Shown here: in pieces, positions 7,791-16,007 of the stretch
Layout of the letters: every line of letters begins with the position of its first letter
Numbering within the stretch: the first letter of the stretch is position 1
Assembly (NCBI GenBank): GCA_944364705.1
Contig: CALVWH010000098.1
Location: 1 to 21,875 of the forward strand
Direction: 5' to 3'
Source of the DNA: an uncultured Bacilli bacterium
GTDB taxonomy: Bacteria > Bacillota_I > Bacilli_A > RF39 > UBA660
Length of the DNA: 21,875 bases
Notes under the pieces: model-generated
The model's input: only the letters and a program-made list of their open reading frames with translations
Database searches by the model: none
What the model was told of the DNA's origin: nothing
Translations under genes and position numbers: made by a program

Positions 7791-8340
7791 AAATTAAACG
7801 AATTTCATCTTCCGTAAAAAATGGTTTTTTTGGATCGATTCGATCATAAAATAAAATTCCATTTAAATGATCAATTTCATGTTGAAAAGCAATCGATAAT
7901 TCTTCGCGTGCTCTTACTTCAATTTCATTTCCATCTTCATCAAATCCACGAACACGTACTCTTGCATATCGAGGAACATGTCCTTCTACATCTCGATTGA
8001 CACTAAGGCATCCTTCTCCAGCTTCTGCAGCGATGATTTCTTGAGAATTGCTAATGATTTTGGGATTAACCATCACATAATTATCAAACACTCCAGGTTC
8101 TACTTCATGAACAATAATGATGATTCGCTTATTAATTCCAAGTTGAGGAAAAGCAAGTCCCATTCCCGGTCTTAAATCATATTTTTTCGCTAACTCTTCA
8201 ATTTGGCTGTACGTAAGTTCATCAATGGCCGACTGAATTAATTTTTTTTCTTCTTTGGATAAAGGAAAAGTGGCCTCTTTACTCGTTTGACGAAGTCTTT
8301 TATCTTTTTCATCTAATATATTTAACTTTTTAAACATCAT
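7789..8340 (-). CDS. def: Peptide deformylase
   Basis: This metalloenzyme removes the formyl group from nascent proteins. All three motifs are present: motif I 'GMGLAFPQLG' (59-68; usual GxGLAAPQ, with Phe replacing the second Ala), motif II 'EGCLSV' (109-114, metal ligand C111), motif III 'QHEIDHL' (153-159, ligands H154 and H158, catalytic E155). The long insertion before motif II fits the type-2 enzymes of Bacillota. A longer frame reaches 8370, but GGAG lies 5 nt before the ATG at 8340 and the -10 box at 8361-8366 lies downstream of 8370, so 8340 (or the adjacent ATG at 8337) is the start. It is divergent from pyruvate kinase. Confidence 0.95.
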   Translation of the reverse strand: MMFKKLNILDEKDKRLRQTSKEATFPLSKEEKKLIQSAIDELTYSQIEELAKKYDLRPGMGLAFPQLGINKRIIIIVHEVEPGVFDNYVMVNPKIISNSQEIIAAEAGEGCLSVNRDVEGHVPRYARVRVRGFDEDGNEIEVRAREELSIAFQHEIDHLNGILFYDRIDPKKPFFTEDEIRLI

Positions 8341-8360
8341 ATCAACTCCAAAACAACTAT

Positions 8361-8366
8361 ATTTTA
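8361..8366 (-). promoter_or_regulatory. Promoter -10 box for def
   Basis: The minus strand reads TGcTAAAAT, an extended -10, 20 nt before the def start codon. The -35 region is only weakly matched. It is back to back with the pyk promoter; the two share about 50 bp. Confidence 0.55.
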
Positions 8367-8412
8367 GCACAAATCAAAAAAAATAGAAAGAAAAAGTATT
8401 GTTTCAGAGAAC

Positions 8413-8441
8413 TTTACCTCTTTTTTTTTTCATGTTATAAT
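8413..8441 (+). promoter_or_regulatory. Promoter for pyruvate kinase
   Basis: TTTACC (8413-8418), a 17-bp spacer, then TATAAT (8436-8441) preceded by TGt (extended -10). The predicted transcript start near 8448 leaves a leader of about 10 nt that is essentially the GGTGAAG ribosome binding site. The in-frame ATG at 8440 lies inside the -10 box and so cannot be the start. Confidence 0.8.
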
Positions 8442-8457
8442 GATAATGGTGAAGAAT

Positions 8458-9873
8458 ATGAATAAGACAAAGATCGTTGCAACCGTTGGACCTGCAAGTA
8501 ACTCGAAAGAAATGATGAAAAAATTAATTTTAAATGGAACGGATGTATTTCGCGTCAATTTGACGTATGCAACGTATGAATTTTGTTTGGATGTTTCAAA
8601 AAAACTACAAGAATTAAATAAAGAATTAAAAACGGAAGTAGCTCTTTTATTAGATACCAATGGACCTAGTTTAAATGTTGGTAGGATTAATAGTGGAATT
8701 ACAAAATTAACAGAAAAAGATAAAATTAGAGTTTATGTGGATGATATTTTAGGAGATGAAACAAAATTTTCGGTGAACTATCCAAAATTAATTCATCTTG
8801 TAAAATACGGAAGTAAAATGATTATCAATAGTGGGAAAGTCATTTTAAAAATTATTGATAAAGATCTAAACTATTTACTTTGTGAAGTAGAAAGAGGAGG
8901 GTATATTAGTGAAAAAGATGGGATCAATATTCCTGGAATTAATCTAGAAATTCCTTTTTTAAATCGCAAAGATCGAGATGATATTTTATTCGCAGATAAA
9001 ATTGGTGCAGATTTTTTAGCACTTTCTTATGTAAAATGTGCCGAAGATATATTAAAAGTAAACGATTTATTAATTGAAATTGGAAACGATCATTTAAATC
9101 TTTTAGCTAAAATCGAAAAAATTGAATCTTTAAAAGAAATTGATGACATTATCAGAGTAAGTGATGGAATTGTTGTTGCAAGAGGAGATTTAGCAAACGA
9201 AATTCCAATGGAAAAAGTACCAAGTGTACAAAAGACCATTATTCATAAATGTCATAAAGCAGGAAAAGTAAGTTTGGTATCCGCAGAATTTATGACGAGC
9301 ATGGAAACGAGTATGAATCCGACAAGAGCAGAAGTTTCTGATGTTGCGAATGCTGTGATTGATAGCATTGATGCCATTATTTTAACCGGGGAAACTACCA
9401 TTGGAAAATTTCCAGTAGAAACCGTAAACATGATGGATAAAATTATTGCTTCTGCTGAACAAGATATTAATTATTCTGAACTTTTAGATCGATCGATGCA
9501 AACAGAGACTGAAGATGTGACTGGATCTTTAGTTTATAGTGTTACCGAATGTGCGAAAAGACTTCATGCAAAAGCAATTATGACACCGACCATGAGTGGA
9601 TATACCGCTCGAAAAATGAGCCGTTTTCGTCCAAATTGCCCAGTATTTGCGCTTTCCCCTGATCGCAAAACCGTAAGATCGTTATCCCTTTATTTTGCCA
9701 TCAAACCGGTTTATGTAGAAGAAATTAAAACGATTGATAAAGCAATCGAAGTTTCCAAAGAAATCGCAAATGATTATTTAGAAGTGAAAGATGGCGACAA
9801 AATTATTATTACTGGAGGATATCCATTTAAAAAAGTAAAACATACGAATTTTATGAAAATCGAAGAATTATAG
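8458..9873 (+). CDS. pyk: Pyruvate kinase, divergent
   Basis: Converts phosphoenolpyruvate and ADP to pyruvate and ATP, the last step of glycolysis. Recognisable are 'TKIVATVGPAS' at the N-terminus, Arg32/Asn34 in 'FRVNLTYA' (usual RxNFSHG), 'LDTNGPSLNVG' (usual LDTKGPEIRTG), catalytic Lys218 in 'AKIEKIE', 'VVARGDLANEI', 'NPTRAEVSDVANAV', 'LTGETTIGKFPVETV', and a C-terminal alpha/beta domain. At 471 residues it is full length. Key phosphoenolpyruvate and metal residues are kept, but the cation-site signature (Ser of NFSHG, Glu and Thr of GPEIRT) is changed to Thr, Ser and Val. There is no extra C-terminal PEP-utiliser domain of the Bacillus type. The start at 8458 is set by GGTGAAG and the promoter. 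GH31 follows 13 bp later, perhaps co-transcribed. Confidence 0.9.
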   Translation: MNKTKIVATVGPASNSKEMMKKLILNGTDVFRVNLTYATYEFCLDVSKKLQELNKELKTEVALLLDTNGPSLNVGRINSGITKLTEKDKIRVYVDDILGDETKFSVNYPKLIHLVKYGSKMIINSGKVILKIIDKDLNYLLCEVERGGYISEKDGINIPGINLEIPFLNRKDRDDILFADKIGADFLALSYVKCAEDILKVNDLLIEIGNDHLNLLAKIEKIESLKEIDDIIRVSDGIVVARGDLANEIPMEKVPSVQKTIIHKCHKAGKVSLVSAEFMTSMETSMNPTRAEVSDVANAVIDSIDAIILTGETTIGKFPVETVNMMDKIIASAEQDINYSELLDRSMQTETEDVTGSLVYSVTECAKRLHAKAIMTPTMSGYTARKMSRFRPNCPVFALSPDRKTVRSLSLYFAIKPVYVEEIKTIDKAIEVSKEIANDYLEVKDGDKIIITGGYPFKKVKHTNFMKIEEL

Positions 9874-9886
9874 AAAGGGGTGAACT

Positions 9887-12301
9887 ATGTATCCGTTAGG
9901 AGAACAGTTTCAAATTAACTATGATAAGATACTAGCAAACGAAAAATCCATATTAAAAGGAAGAAAATATCGGATTACCGTTTTAACCGAACGGTTAGTT
10001 CGTTTAGAATTTAGCGAAGAAGGACTTTTTGAAGATCGTCCAACCAAAATTGTATTAAATCGAAATTTTAGTGTTCCATTATTTACGGTCCGAGAAGATC
10101 AGAATTTTTTAGAAATTACAACCAAATATTTCAAACTTAGTTATGCGAAAGAGCGCCCGTTTCTAGGAACTAAAATGAATCCGATGCAAAATTTAAAAAT
10201 CGAACTTTTAAATACGGAATTTGTTTGGTATTACAAAGAAGAAGAAGTTCGAAATTATGGAGCACCAAAGTTTAATTTATTAAGCGAAAAGGGAAAATTA
10301 GAATATACGAAAGGGTTATATTCTTCCGCAGGATTTGCTTCTATGGATGATTCATCATCGCCAATTTTTGAGCCAACAGGAACACTAATTCCTAGAGAAA
10401 AAAAAGAAACCGATGTTTATGTATTTCTTTATCACAAAGATTTTAGTCAGTGTTTGCATGATTATTTCTCATTAACTGGAAATGCAGCCTTGCTTCCACG
10501 GTTTGCTTTTGGAAACTGGTGGAGTAGAGATATTTCTTATAACGAATCTTCTGTTGTTCAATTGGTTGACGATTTTGAAAAAAATGAAATTCCACTTTCT
10601 ATTTTAGTTTTGTCAGAATCCGATTGGCATAAAAATGCTTATGAAAAAAAACAAAACATTCTTTCTGGATTCACGTTTGATCCTGAAAAGTTTCCCAATC
10701 CTGCTATGCTTACACAATATCTACATTCAAAAGGAATTCGTTTGGGAGTTAGTGTAAATCCAACGCAAGGATTTTATCCTTATGAACAATATTACGAAAT
10801 GGCGAGTCAATATTTAAAAAAAGATCAAAATGGTATTTTACCCTTTCATGCACTTGATCCTAGATGTATTGATGTTTACTTTAAATTATTTATTCATCCA
10901 TTAGATGCTTTAGGAATTGATTTTTACTATTTAAAAGAAATTCCTACCAACGATTTAGATACCTTATGGGCATTAAACCATTACCATTTTTATGATTTAT
11001 CTAGAGATTATAAAAGAAGACCTTTACTTCTTACGACAAACTCTTTAGTTGCTCCACATCGTTATCCCGTTCTTTATTCTGGAAAAACTTTAGTTAGTTG
11101 GGAAACCTTAAAACAAATTCCTCTTCATAATGCTTCTGCGATGAATTTAGGAGTTGCCTTTTGGAGCCATGATATTGGTGGATATTATAAATGAATTGAA
11201 GATAATGAATTGTATACTAGATTTGTTCAATTAGGAACTTTTAGTCCGATCCTAAAATTTGGATCAACCAAAGGAAAATATTATAAAAGAGAGCCTTGGA
11301 AATGGGGCGTTAAAACTTATGAAATTGTTAAAACTTATTTGAAACTTCGACATCGTTTAATTCCTTATCTTTATACCGAAGCTTATTTATATGCCAAAGA
11401 AGGGCATTTGTTTATTAAACCAATTTATTATGATTATCCAGAATTTTATGATGATGTTCTTTATAAAAGAGAATATTATTTGGGATCGGAATTCTTTATT
11501 GCACCGATTGTATCGAAAAAAGATCATGTTATGAACCGTGTCATTCATCGAATGTATATTCCAAAAGGAACTTGGTATGATTTTGTAACTGGAAAAAAAT
11601 TTCCTGGAGATAAAAAATATGTTGCTTTTTTCAAAGATAATGAATATCCTGTTTTTGTAAAAGAAGGATCGATTTTAGTTTTAGGAGACAACGAAAATTT
11701 AAATGATACCACACCTCCAAAAAACATTGAAATCCAAATTTTCCCTGGATGTAGTAGTTCTTATAATTTATACGAAGATGATGGATTATCGGATTTATAT
11801 AAAAAAGGTTTTTATTTAAAAACCAATATTGATTATAATTATATGCCAAATAATTATACCGTTATTGTAAGAGCAATCGAAGGAAAAAGTGGAATTGTTC
11901 CAGAAAAAAGAAATTATAAATTTAATTTCCGTAATACGAAAAAATCCGATCAAGTTTCTGTTTATTTTAATAGTTCACAAATTGCATTTACTTCTTATGT
12001 AGAAAAAGATAGTTTTGTTGTCGAAGTAAAAGATGTTCCATCCATTGGACAGTTAACCATCAATTGTAAAGGAAAAGATATCGAAATTTCTTCGCTTCGA
12101 ATCATTAATGATGATATTAAATCCATCATTTCCGATTTACAAATTGAAACCGAATTAAAAGAATTAATTGATGATATCATGTTTTGTGATTTACCAATCA
12201 ATAAAAAAAGAATTGAAATTCGGAAATTAGCTCGAAAAGGATTAGAAAAAAAATTTGTGACTTTATTTTTAAAATTACTTGAATATCTTAACATTGTGTA
12301 A
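9887..12301 (+). pseudogene. Glycoside hydrolase family 31 (alpha-glucosidase-like) gene with in-frame TGA and missing catalytic residues
   Basis: One frame of about 804 codons covers an entire GH31 protein but codon 436 is TGA (11192-11194). Before it: N-terminal beta-sandwich, 'FGNWWSRDISY' (209-219), 'SDWHKN' (245-250), 'WSHDIGGYYK' (426-435). After it: 'IEDNELYTRFVQLGTFSPI', 'LRHRLIPYLYTEAY' and C-terminal beta domains. Homologues usually have Gly at codon 436 (GGxxxG-x-ED), so a single GGA-to-TGA change explains the stop. The usual nucleophile in 'GxDFWWxD' reads 'GIDFYYLK' (Lys350) and the usual acid/base in 'SGD' reads 'SGK' (Lys400); the Asp before 'DWH' is Ser243. It may therefore be a decaying gene, or a pseudoenzyme read as two pieces. 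Ribosome binding site AAGGGG lies before 9887. Confidence 0.8.
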
Positions 12302-12307
12302 TATAAT
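12279..12307 (+). promoter_or_regulatory. Promoter of the leuS transcription unit
   Basis: TTGAAT (12279-12284), a 17-bp spacer, TATAAT (12302-12307). It overlaps the 3' end and stop codon of the GH31 gene and drives the T-box leader directly downstream. Confidence 0.8.
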
Positions 12308-12314
12308 AATTAAA

Positions 12315-12520
12315 AAAGCCAAGAAAAAGAGTAGTAGAAAAAGTAAATCTTACTTAGAGAAGAAGTGGTTGGTGAAAACTTTTAAGATTCTTTTTTGAAC
12401 TTCCTTTGGAGCTGCTACTAAGCCGTACCTTTGCGTTAAAAAGAAAAGTGCATAGTATTATGAAATAAGGTGGTACCGCGGTTTTTCCGTCCTTAGTCCA
12501 TAATACTTTTTATGTTTTTA
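12315..12520 (+). promoter_or_regulatory. T-box leader (tRNA-Leu sensing) upstream of leuS
   Basis: The T-box core AGGTGGTACCGCGG (12468-12481) is followed by a short loop and CCGTCCTT, which forms the antiterminator (AAGG/CCTT and CGG/CCG). The base of stem I is AGTAGTAG (12330-12337) paired with CTGCTACT (12412-12419). Between them the GAA-CTT (CTT at 12400-12402) is placed like a specifier codon and reads Leu, matching the downstream leuS. AGTATTATG (12454-12462) pairs with CATAATACT (12499-12507) around the core and is followed by T-runs; this is part of the competing terminator or an enclosing helix. Uncharged tRNA-Leu would favour readthrough. Confidence 0.9.
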
Positions 12521-12530
12521 GGAGGATGAA

Positions 12531-12899
12531 ATGAAAGAATGGATTTGGTTTTTACTGACCTTTGTGATTTTATATCTTCTTTATGATTTCTTAATTTTAC
12601 GGAATAAGAAAGCTTTAGAAAAATATAAAACAAGCAAAGAAATTTTATTAATTAAAACAATGACACATATTGATCTTGAAAAAATAAATTTTAAACGATT
12701 TGCTCGTAAAGTAATTCTTTTAAATTGTTTTATGATTGCGATTACAATTTCTATATGTTTAGTTGTAAGCGATAATTTAATTCTCATTCTTTTTTTAGCA
12801 ATGGGTATTTTAATTCCTTTAATTTTAGGAATTTATTATTTTCTTGGAAAGCATTATAAAAGAAAGGAACGTGTAACATGTACGAACACAAAGAAATAG
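12531..12899 (+). CDS. Small three-helix membrane protein, first gene of the leuS operon
   Basis: Not recognised. 122 residues; one transmembrane helix at about 4-23, a charged segment 'LRNKKALEKYKTSKE', then two helices at about 62-82 and 85-106, and a basic tail (KHYKRKERV). Start at 12531 with a perfect AGGAGG 5 nt upstream. It sits between the T-box and leuS, so leucine-tRNA starvation should raise its expression with LeuS. Its last 22 nt overlap leuS in another frame, and the leuS ribosome binding site lies inside it, so the two are coupled. Function cannot be inferred beyond membrane location; the N-terminal short helix plus Lys-rich segment is common in bitopic adaptor proteins. Confidence 0.75.
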   Translation: MKEWIWFLLTFVILYLLYDFLILRNKKALEKYKTSKEILLIKTMTHIDLEKINFKRFARKVILLNCFMIAITISICLVVSDNLILILFLAMGILIPLILGIYYFLGKHYKRKERVTCTNTKK

Positions 12900-15277
12900 A
12901 AAAAAAATGGCAAAAAATATGGGAAGAAAAAAACGTATTTCAGACACAAATTGACAAAGCAAAAGAAAAATTTTATATGCTTGTAGAATTTCCATATCCA
13001 TCTGGAGTTGGACTTCATGTTGGACATGCTAGGGTTTATACGGCATCGGATGTTCAAGCAAGATTTCGTAAAGCAAAAGGATATAATGTTCTTTTCCCAA
13101 TGGGATGGGATGCTTTTGGAGCACCAGCAGAACAATATGCGATTAAAAATCATATTCATCCAAAACAAGCAGTAGAAGAAAATATAAAAGTATTTAAAGG
13201 ACAAATGCAATCTTTAGGATTATCCATCGATTGGTCTAGAGAATTTTCTACTACGGATCCAGACTATTACAAATGGACCCAATGGCAATTTTTAAAATTT
13301 CAAGAAGCTGGACTTGCATATAAAGCGGAAAAAGAAATTAATTGGTGTCCAACTTGTAAAACAGGATTATCCAATGAAGATGCTCAAGGTGGTGTTTGTG
13401 AACGTTGCGGAACAAAAACAACCAAAAAATTAAAAAATCAATGGATGCTTAAGATGAGTTCTTATGCAGATAAATTACTAGATGGACTTAAAGATACGCA
13501 ATTTTTAGACAAAGTAAAAAATGCTCAAATTAATTGGATTGGAAAAAGTATTGGAGCATCGGTAAACTTTCCGATCAAAGATACCGAAGATTTCTTAGAA
13601 GTATTTACAACGCGTCCTGATACGTTATTTGGAGTAACGTTCATGGTTATTAGTCCAGAACATCCATACTTAAAAAAATATGAAAATCAAATTGAAAATT
13701 TAGAAGAAATAAAAGCTGATCAAGAAGAAGCAAAAGCGAAAACCGAAATTGAACGAACCGATGCGACAAAAGAAAAAACGGGAATTCAAATCCAAGGATT
13801 AACTGCTTTGCATCCAATTACACACAAAGAAATCCCAATTTGGATTAGTGATTATGTATTAATCAATTATGGAACTGGAGCAATTATGGCTGTTCCAGCA
13901 CATGATGACCGAGATTATGCCTTTGCGAAAAAATTTAATATTCCAATCATCGAAGTTATCGAAGGAGGAGATATTCAAAAAGAAGCATATGTAGAAGATG
14001 GTCTTCATGTCAATTCGGAATTTCTAAATGGATTAAATAAAGAAGAAGCAATTGACACGATGTTAGAATATTTAAAAGAAAATAACCTTGGAAAGAAAAC
14101 CGTAAATTATCGTTTACAAGATTGGATTTTTTCAAGACAACGTTTCTGGGGAGAACCAATTCCTATGATTCATTGTCCATCTTGTGGATGGGTTCCAGTA
14201 CCAGAAAAAGATCTTCCTGTTGTTTTACCAGATGTAGAATCTTATGAACCAACCGAAACTGGAGAAAGTCCTTTAGCGAACATTAAAGATTGGGTAAATG
14301 TTCCTTGTCCAAAATGTCATGCACCAGCACAAAGAGAAACCGATACAATGCCAAACTGGGCAGGGTCTTCTTGGTATTGGCTTCGCTATACCGACCCAAA
14401 AAATGATCAACAATTAGCTTCGGAAGAATGTTTAAAATATTGGGGACAAGTAGACTTGTACGATGGGGGAATGGAACACGCAACGAGACATTTATTGTAT
14501 GCTCGTTTCTGGAATATTTTCCTTCATGAACAAGGCCTTGTACCATATTCTGAGCCATTTTTAAAACGGATTAGTCATGGAATGATTTTAGGTCCAAATG
14601 GCGAAAAAATGAGCAAAAGCAAAGGAAATGTAGTAAATCCAAACGATATGATTCGAGAATACGGTGCTGATGCACTTAGAACCTATGAAATGTTTATTGG
14701 CGATTATTCAAAAGATGCTGCATGGAATGAAAATGGATTAAAAGGTTGCCGAAAATTTTTAACTCGTGTATGGAATTTACAAGAAAAAGTAATAGAATCA
14801 AATGAAAATACAAAGAGTATAGAAAATATTCTTCATAAAACAATTAAAAAAGTAACCGAAGATATTGAAAATTTAGATTATAATACTGCAGTTTCTGCGT
14901 TAATGATTTTATTAAATGAAATGGAAAAACAACCAACCATTACTACGAAAGATTATCGCATTCTTTTACTTTTATTAAATCCATTTGCTCCTCATGTAAC
15001 CGAAGAATTAAACGAAAGAAATCATTTAGGAGATCTTCTTTGTGTTAGTGCTTGGCCAATGTATGAAGAAGCAAAAATGCAAGACGAAACTTATACAATG
15101 GTTGTCCAAGTAAATGGTAAAGTAAGAGGAAAAATAAGCGTATTAACAGACACAAAAGAAGAAGAAATGGAAAAGCTTGCGAAAGAAATTCCAAACGTTC
15201 AAAATTTTATCGAAGGAAAAACCATTGTAAAAGTCATTGTTGTTCCACAAAAACTTGTAAATATTGTTGTGAAATAA
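12878..15277 (+). CDS. leuS: Leucyl-tRNA synthetase
   Basis: Class I synthetase charging tRNA-Leu. The HIGH motif is 'HVGH' (47-50); the KMSKS loop is exact at residues 577-581 ('KMSKSKGN'). A CPTC...CERC zinc knuckle lies near 160-180, the CP1 editing domain between about 220 and 400 ('FTTRPDTLFGVTF', 'GTGAIMAVPAHDDRD'), and 'WAGSSWYWLRYTDP' and 'MEHATRHLLYARFW' precede KMSKS. The C-terminal anticodon-binding domain ends the 799 residues, the usual bacterial length. Ribosome binding site AAAGGA lies 9 nt upstream. Controlled by the T-box leader; a clear terminator follows. Confidence 0.98.
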   Translation: MYEHKEIEKKWQKIWEEKNVFQTQIDKAKEKFYMLVEFPYPSGVGLHVGHARVYTASDVQARFRKAKGYNVLFPMGWDAFGAPAEQYAIKNHIHPKQAVEENIKVFKGQMQSLGLSIDWSREFSTTDPDYYKWTQWQFLKFQEAGLAYKAEKEINWCPTCKTGLSNEDAQGGVCERCGTKTTKKLKNQWMLKMSSYADKLLDGLKDTQFLDKVKNAQINWIGKSIGASVNFPIKDTEDFLEVFTTRPDTLFGVTFMVISPEHPYLKKYENQIENLEEIKADQEEAKAKTEIERTDATKEKTGIQIQGLTALHPITHKEIPIWISDYVLINYGTGAIMAVPAHDDRDYAFAKKFNIPIIEVIEGGDIQKEAYVEDGLHVNSEFLNGLNKEEAIDTMLEYLKENNLGKKTVNYRLQDWIFSRQRFWGEPIPMIHCPSCGWVPVPEKDLPVVLPDVESYEPTETGESPLANIKDWVNVPCPKCHAPAQRETDTMPNWAGSSWYWLRYTDPKNDQQLASEECLKYWGQVDLYDGGMEHATRHLLYARFWNIFLHEQGLVPYSEPFLKRISHGMILGPNGEKMSKSKGNVVNPNDMIREYGADALRTYEMFIGDYSKDAAWNENGLKGCRKFLTRVWNLQEKVIESNENTKSIENILHKTIKKVTEDIENLDYNTAVSALMILLNEMEKQPTITTKDYRILLLLLNPFAPHVTEELNERNHLGDLLCVSAWPMYEEAKMQDETYTMVVQVNGKVRGKISVLTDTKEEEMEKLAKEIPNVQNFIEGKTIVKVIVVPQKLVNIVVK

Positions 15278-15302
15278 ACGATAGTGGTTCTATCGTTTTT
15301 TT
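15276..15302 (+). terminator. Intrinsic terminator after leuS
   Basis: A 9-bp stem AAACGATAG / CTATCGTTT with a TGGTT loop, running into further T. It begins at the leuS stop codon. Confidence 0.9.
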
Positions 15303-15328
15303 CGTAAAATGAACCAAGGAGAGTAAAA

Positions 15329-15961
15329 ATGTTAAAAGAAAAATATCAAAGATTAAAATATGAACTAATGAAAAATAATTTAGAAAAAAATTTCTTTCTT
15401 TTTGATGAAAAAAATTATGAGATAAGAAAGAAATCCTTGATTGATCAATTAGAAAAACAAATCGCTTTGTATCAAAAAATTTATCATTGTTCAGAAATTG
15501 TATGTTTAGGAATTGGAACCAATAAGTTTTTAGATGCAAACTTTGATACATTTGGTCCAAGAGTAAATTCTAATTTAAAGAAAAAAGAACTTCCTGATTT
15601 TGTTAAACTTTATGGAACAATGGAGCAACCATTGCATGCTGGAAATATAGAGCCTTTTTGTAAACAACAAGAATGGAAACAAAAATTAGTTCTTGTATGT
15701 GATAGTGCAGTAGCAACCCAATCCATTGGATGTGTTCAAATAAAAGATCAAGGAGTTTTTCCAGGACTTGGTTTTGATAAAAAACTTCCGTTCCTTGGAG
15801 ATTTTCAAATTTGTTTTTTTATTCAAAACCCGAATATTGATCTCTTAGGAATAAACAATAAAACAATCTATCAAATGAGTGAAATCACATCCGATCTTTT
15901 ATATCAAGTATTTCAAAGAAGAAACGAACATTTAAAAAAGAAGATACTCAAAAAAGGATAG
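15329..15961 (+). CDS. yyaC: YyaC-like (DUF1256) spore protein
   Basis: The family is related in fold to the germination protease GPR and in Bacillus is made during sporulation; its substrate is not known to me. Diagnostic segments are 'CLGIGTNKF' (59-67), 'YGTMEQPLHAGNI' (95-107), 'VCDSAVATQSIG' (123-134) and 'PGLGFDKKLPFLGDFQI' (145-161), matching the family's GTD, YGTxxxPVHAxN, IDAxLG and PGxGxxKxLPxVGDxxI patterns. It is 210 residues, with an N-terminal extension of about 50 charged residues. Ribosome binding site AAGGAG lies 7 nt before ATG 15329. It is preceded by the leuS terminator, so it needs its own promoter; none of housekeeping type is evident in the 30-bp gap. With cotE and yqfQ it supports a sporulating host. 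Confidence 0.82.
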   Translation: MLKEKYQRLKYELMKNNLEKNFFLFDEKNYEIRKKSLIDQLEKQIALYQKIYHCSEIVCLGIGTNKFLDANFDTFGPRVNSNLKKKELPDFVKLYGTMEQPLHAGNIEPFCKQQEWKQKLVLVCDSAVATQSIGCVQIKDQGVFPGLGFDKKLPFLGDFQICFFIQNPNIDLLGINNKTIYQMSEITSDLLYQVFQRRNEHLKKKILKKG

Positions 15962-15978
15962 AGACATTTTCTTATCTA

Positions 15979-15987
15979 TGTTATAAT
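15979..15987 (+). promoter_or_regulatory. Promoter (extended -10) for the first HipA-like kinase
   Basis: TGtTATAAT lies 20 nt before the ATG at 16008, with the GGTGG ribosome binding sites between. A loose -35 (GAGACA, 15961-15966) is 15 bp upstream of the -10. The core is identical to the pyk extended -10. Confidence 0.6.
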
Positions 15988-16007
15988 ACAATTGGTGGGT
16001 GGATTTC

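Noticed and set aside
11192..11194. TGA read as Trp or Gly (alternative genetic code)
   Set aside because: rsmE, the coiled-coil gene, dnaG, yqfQ and the second kinase all end in TGA at family-appropriate lengths, and Trp residues in LeuS, RpoD and others are all TGG. One internal TGA is better explained by mutation or error.
12854..13210. Minus-strand open frames opposite leuS, GH31, rpoD and others
   Set aside because: They are antisense shadows of strongly supported genes, with low-complexity Phe/Lys/Ser composition and no ribosome binding site or family motif.
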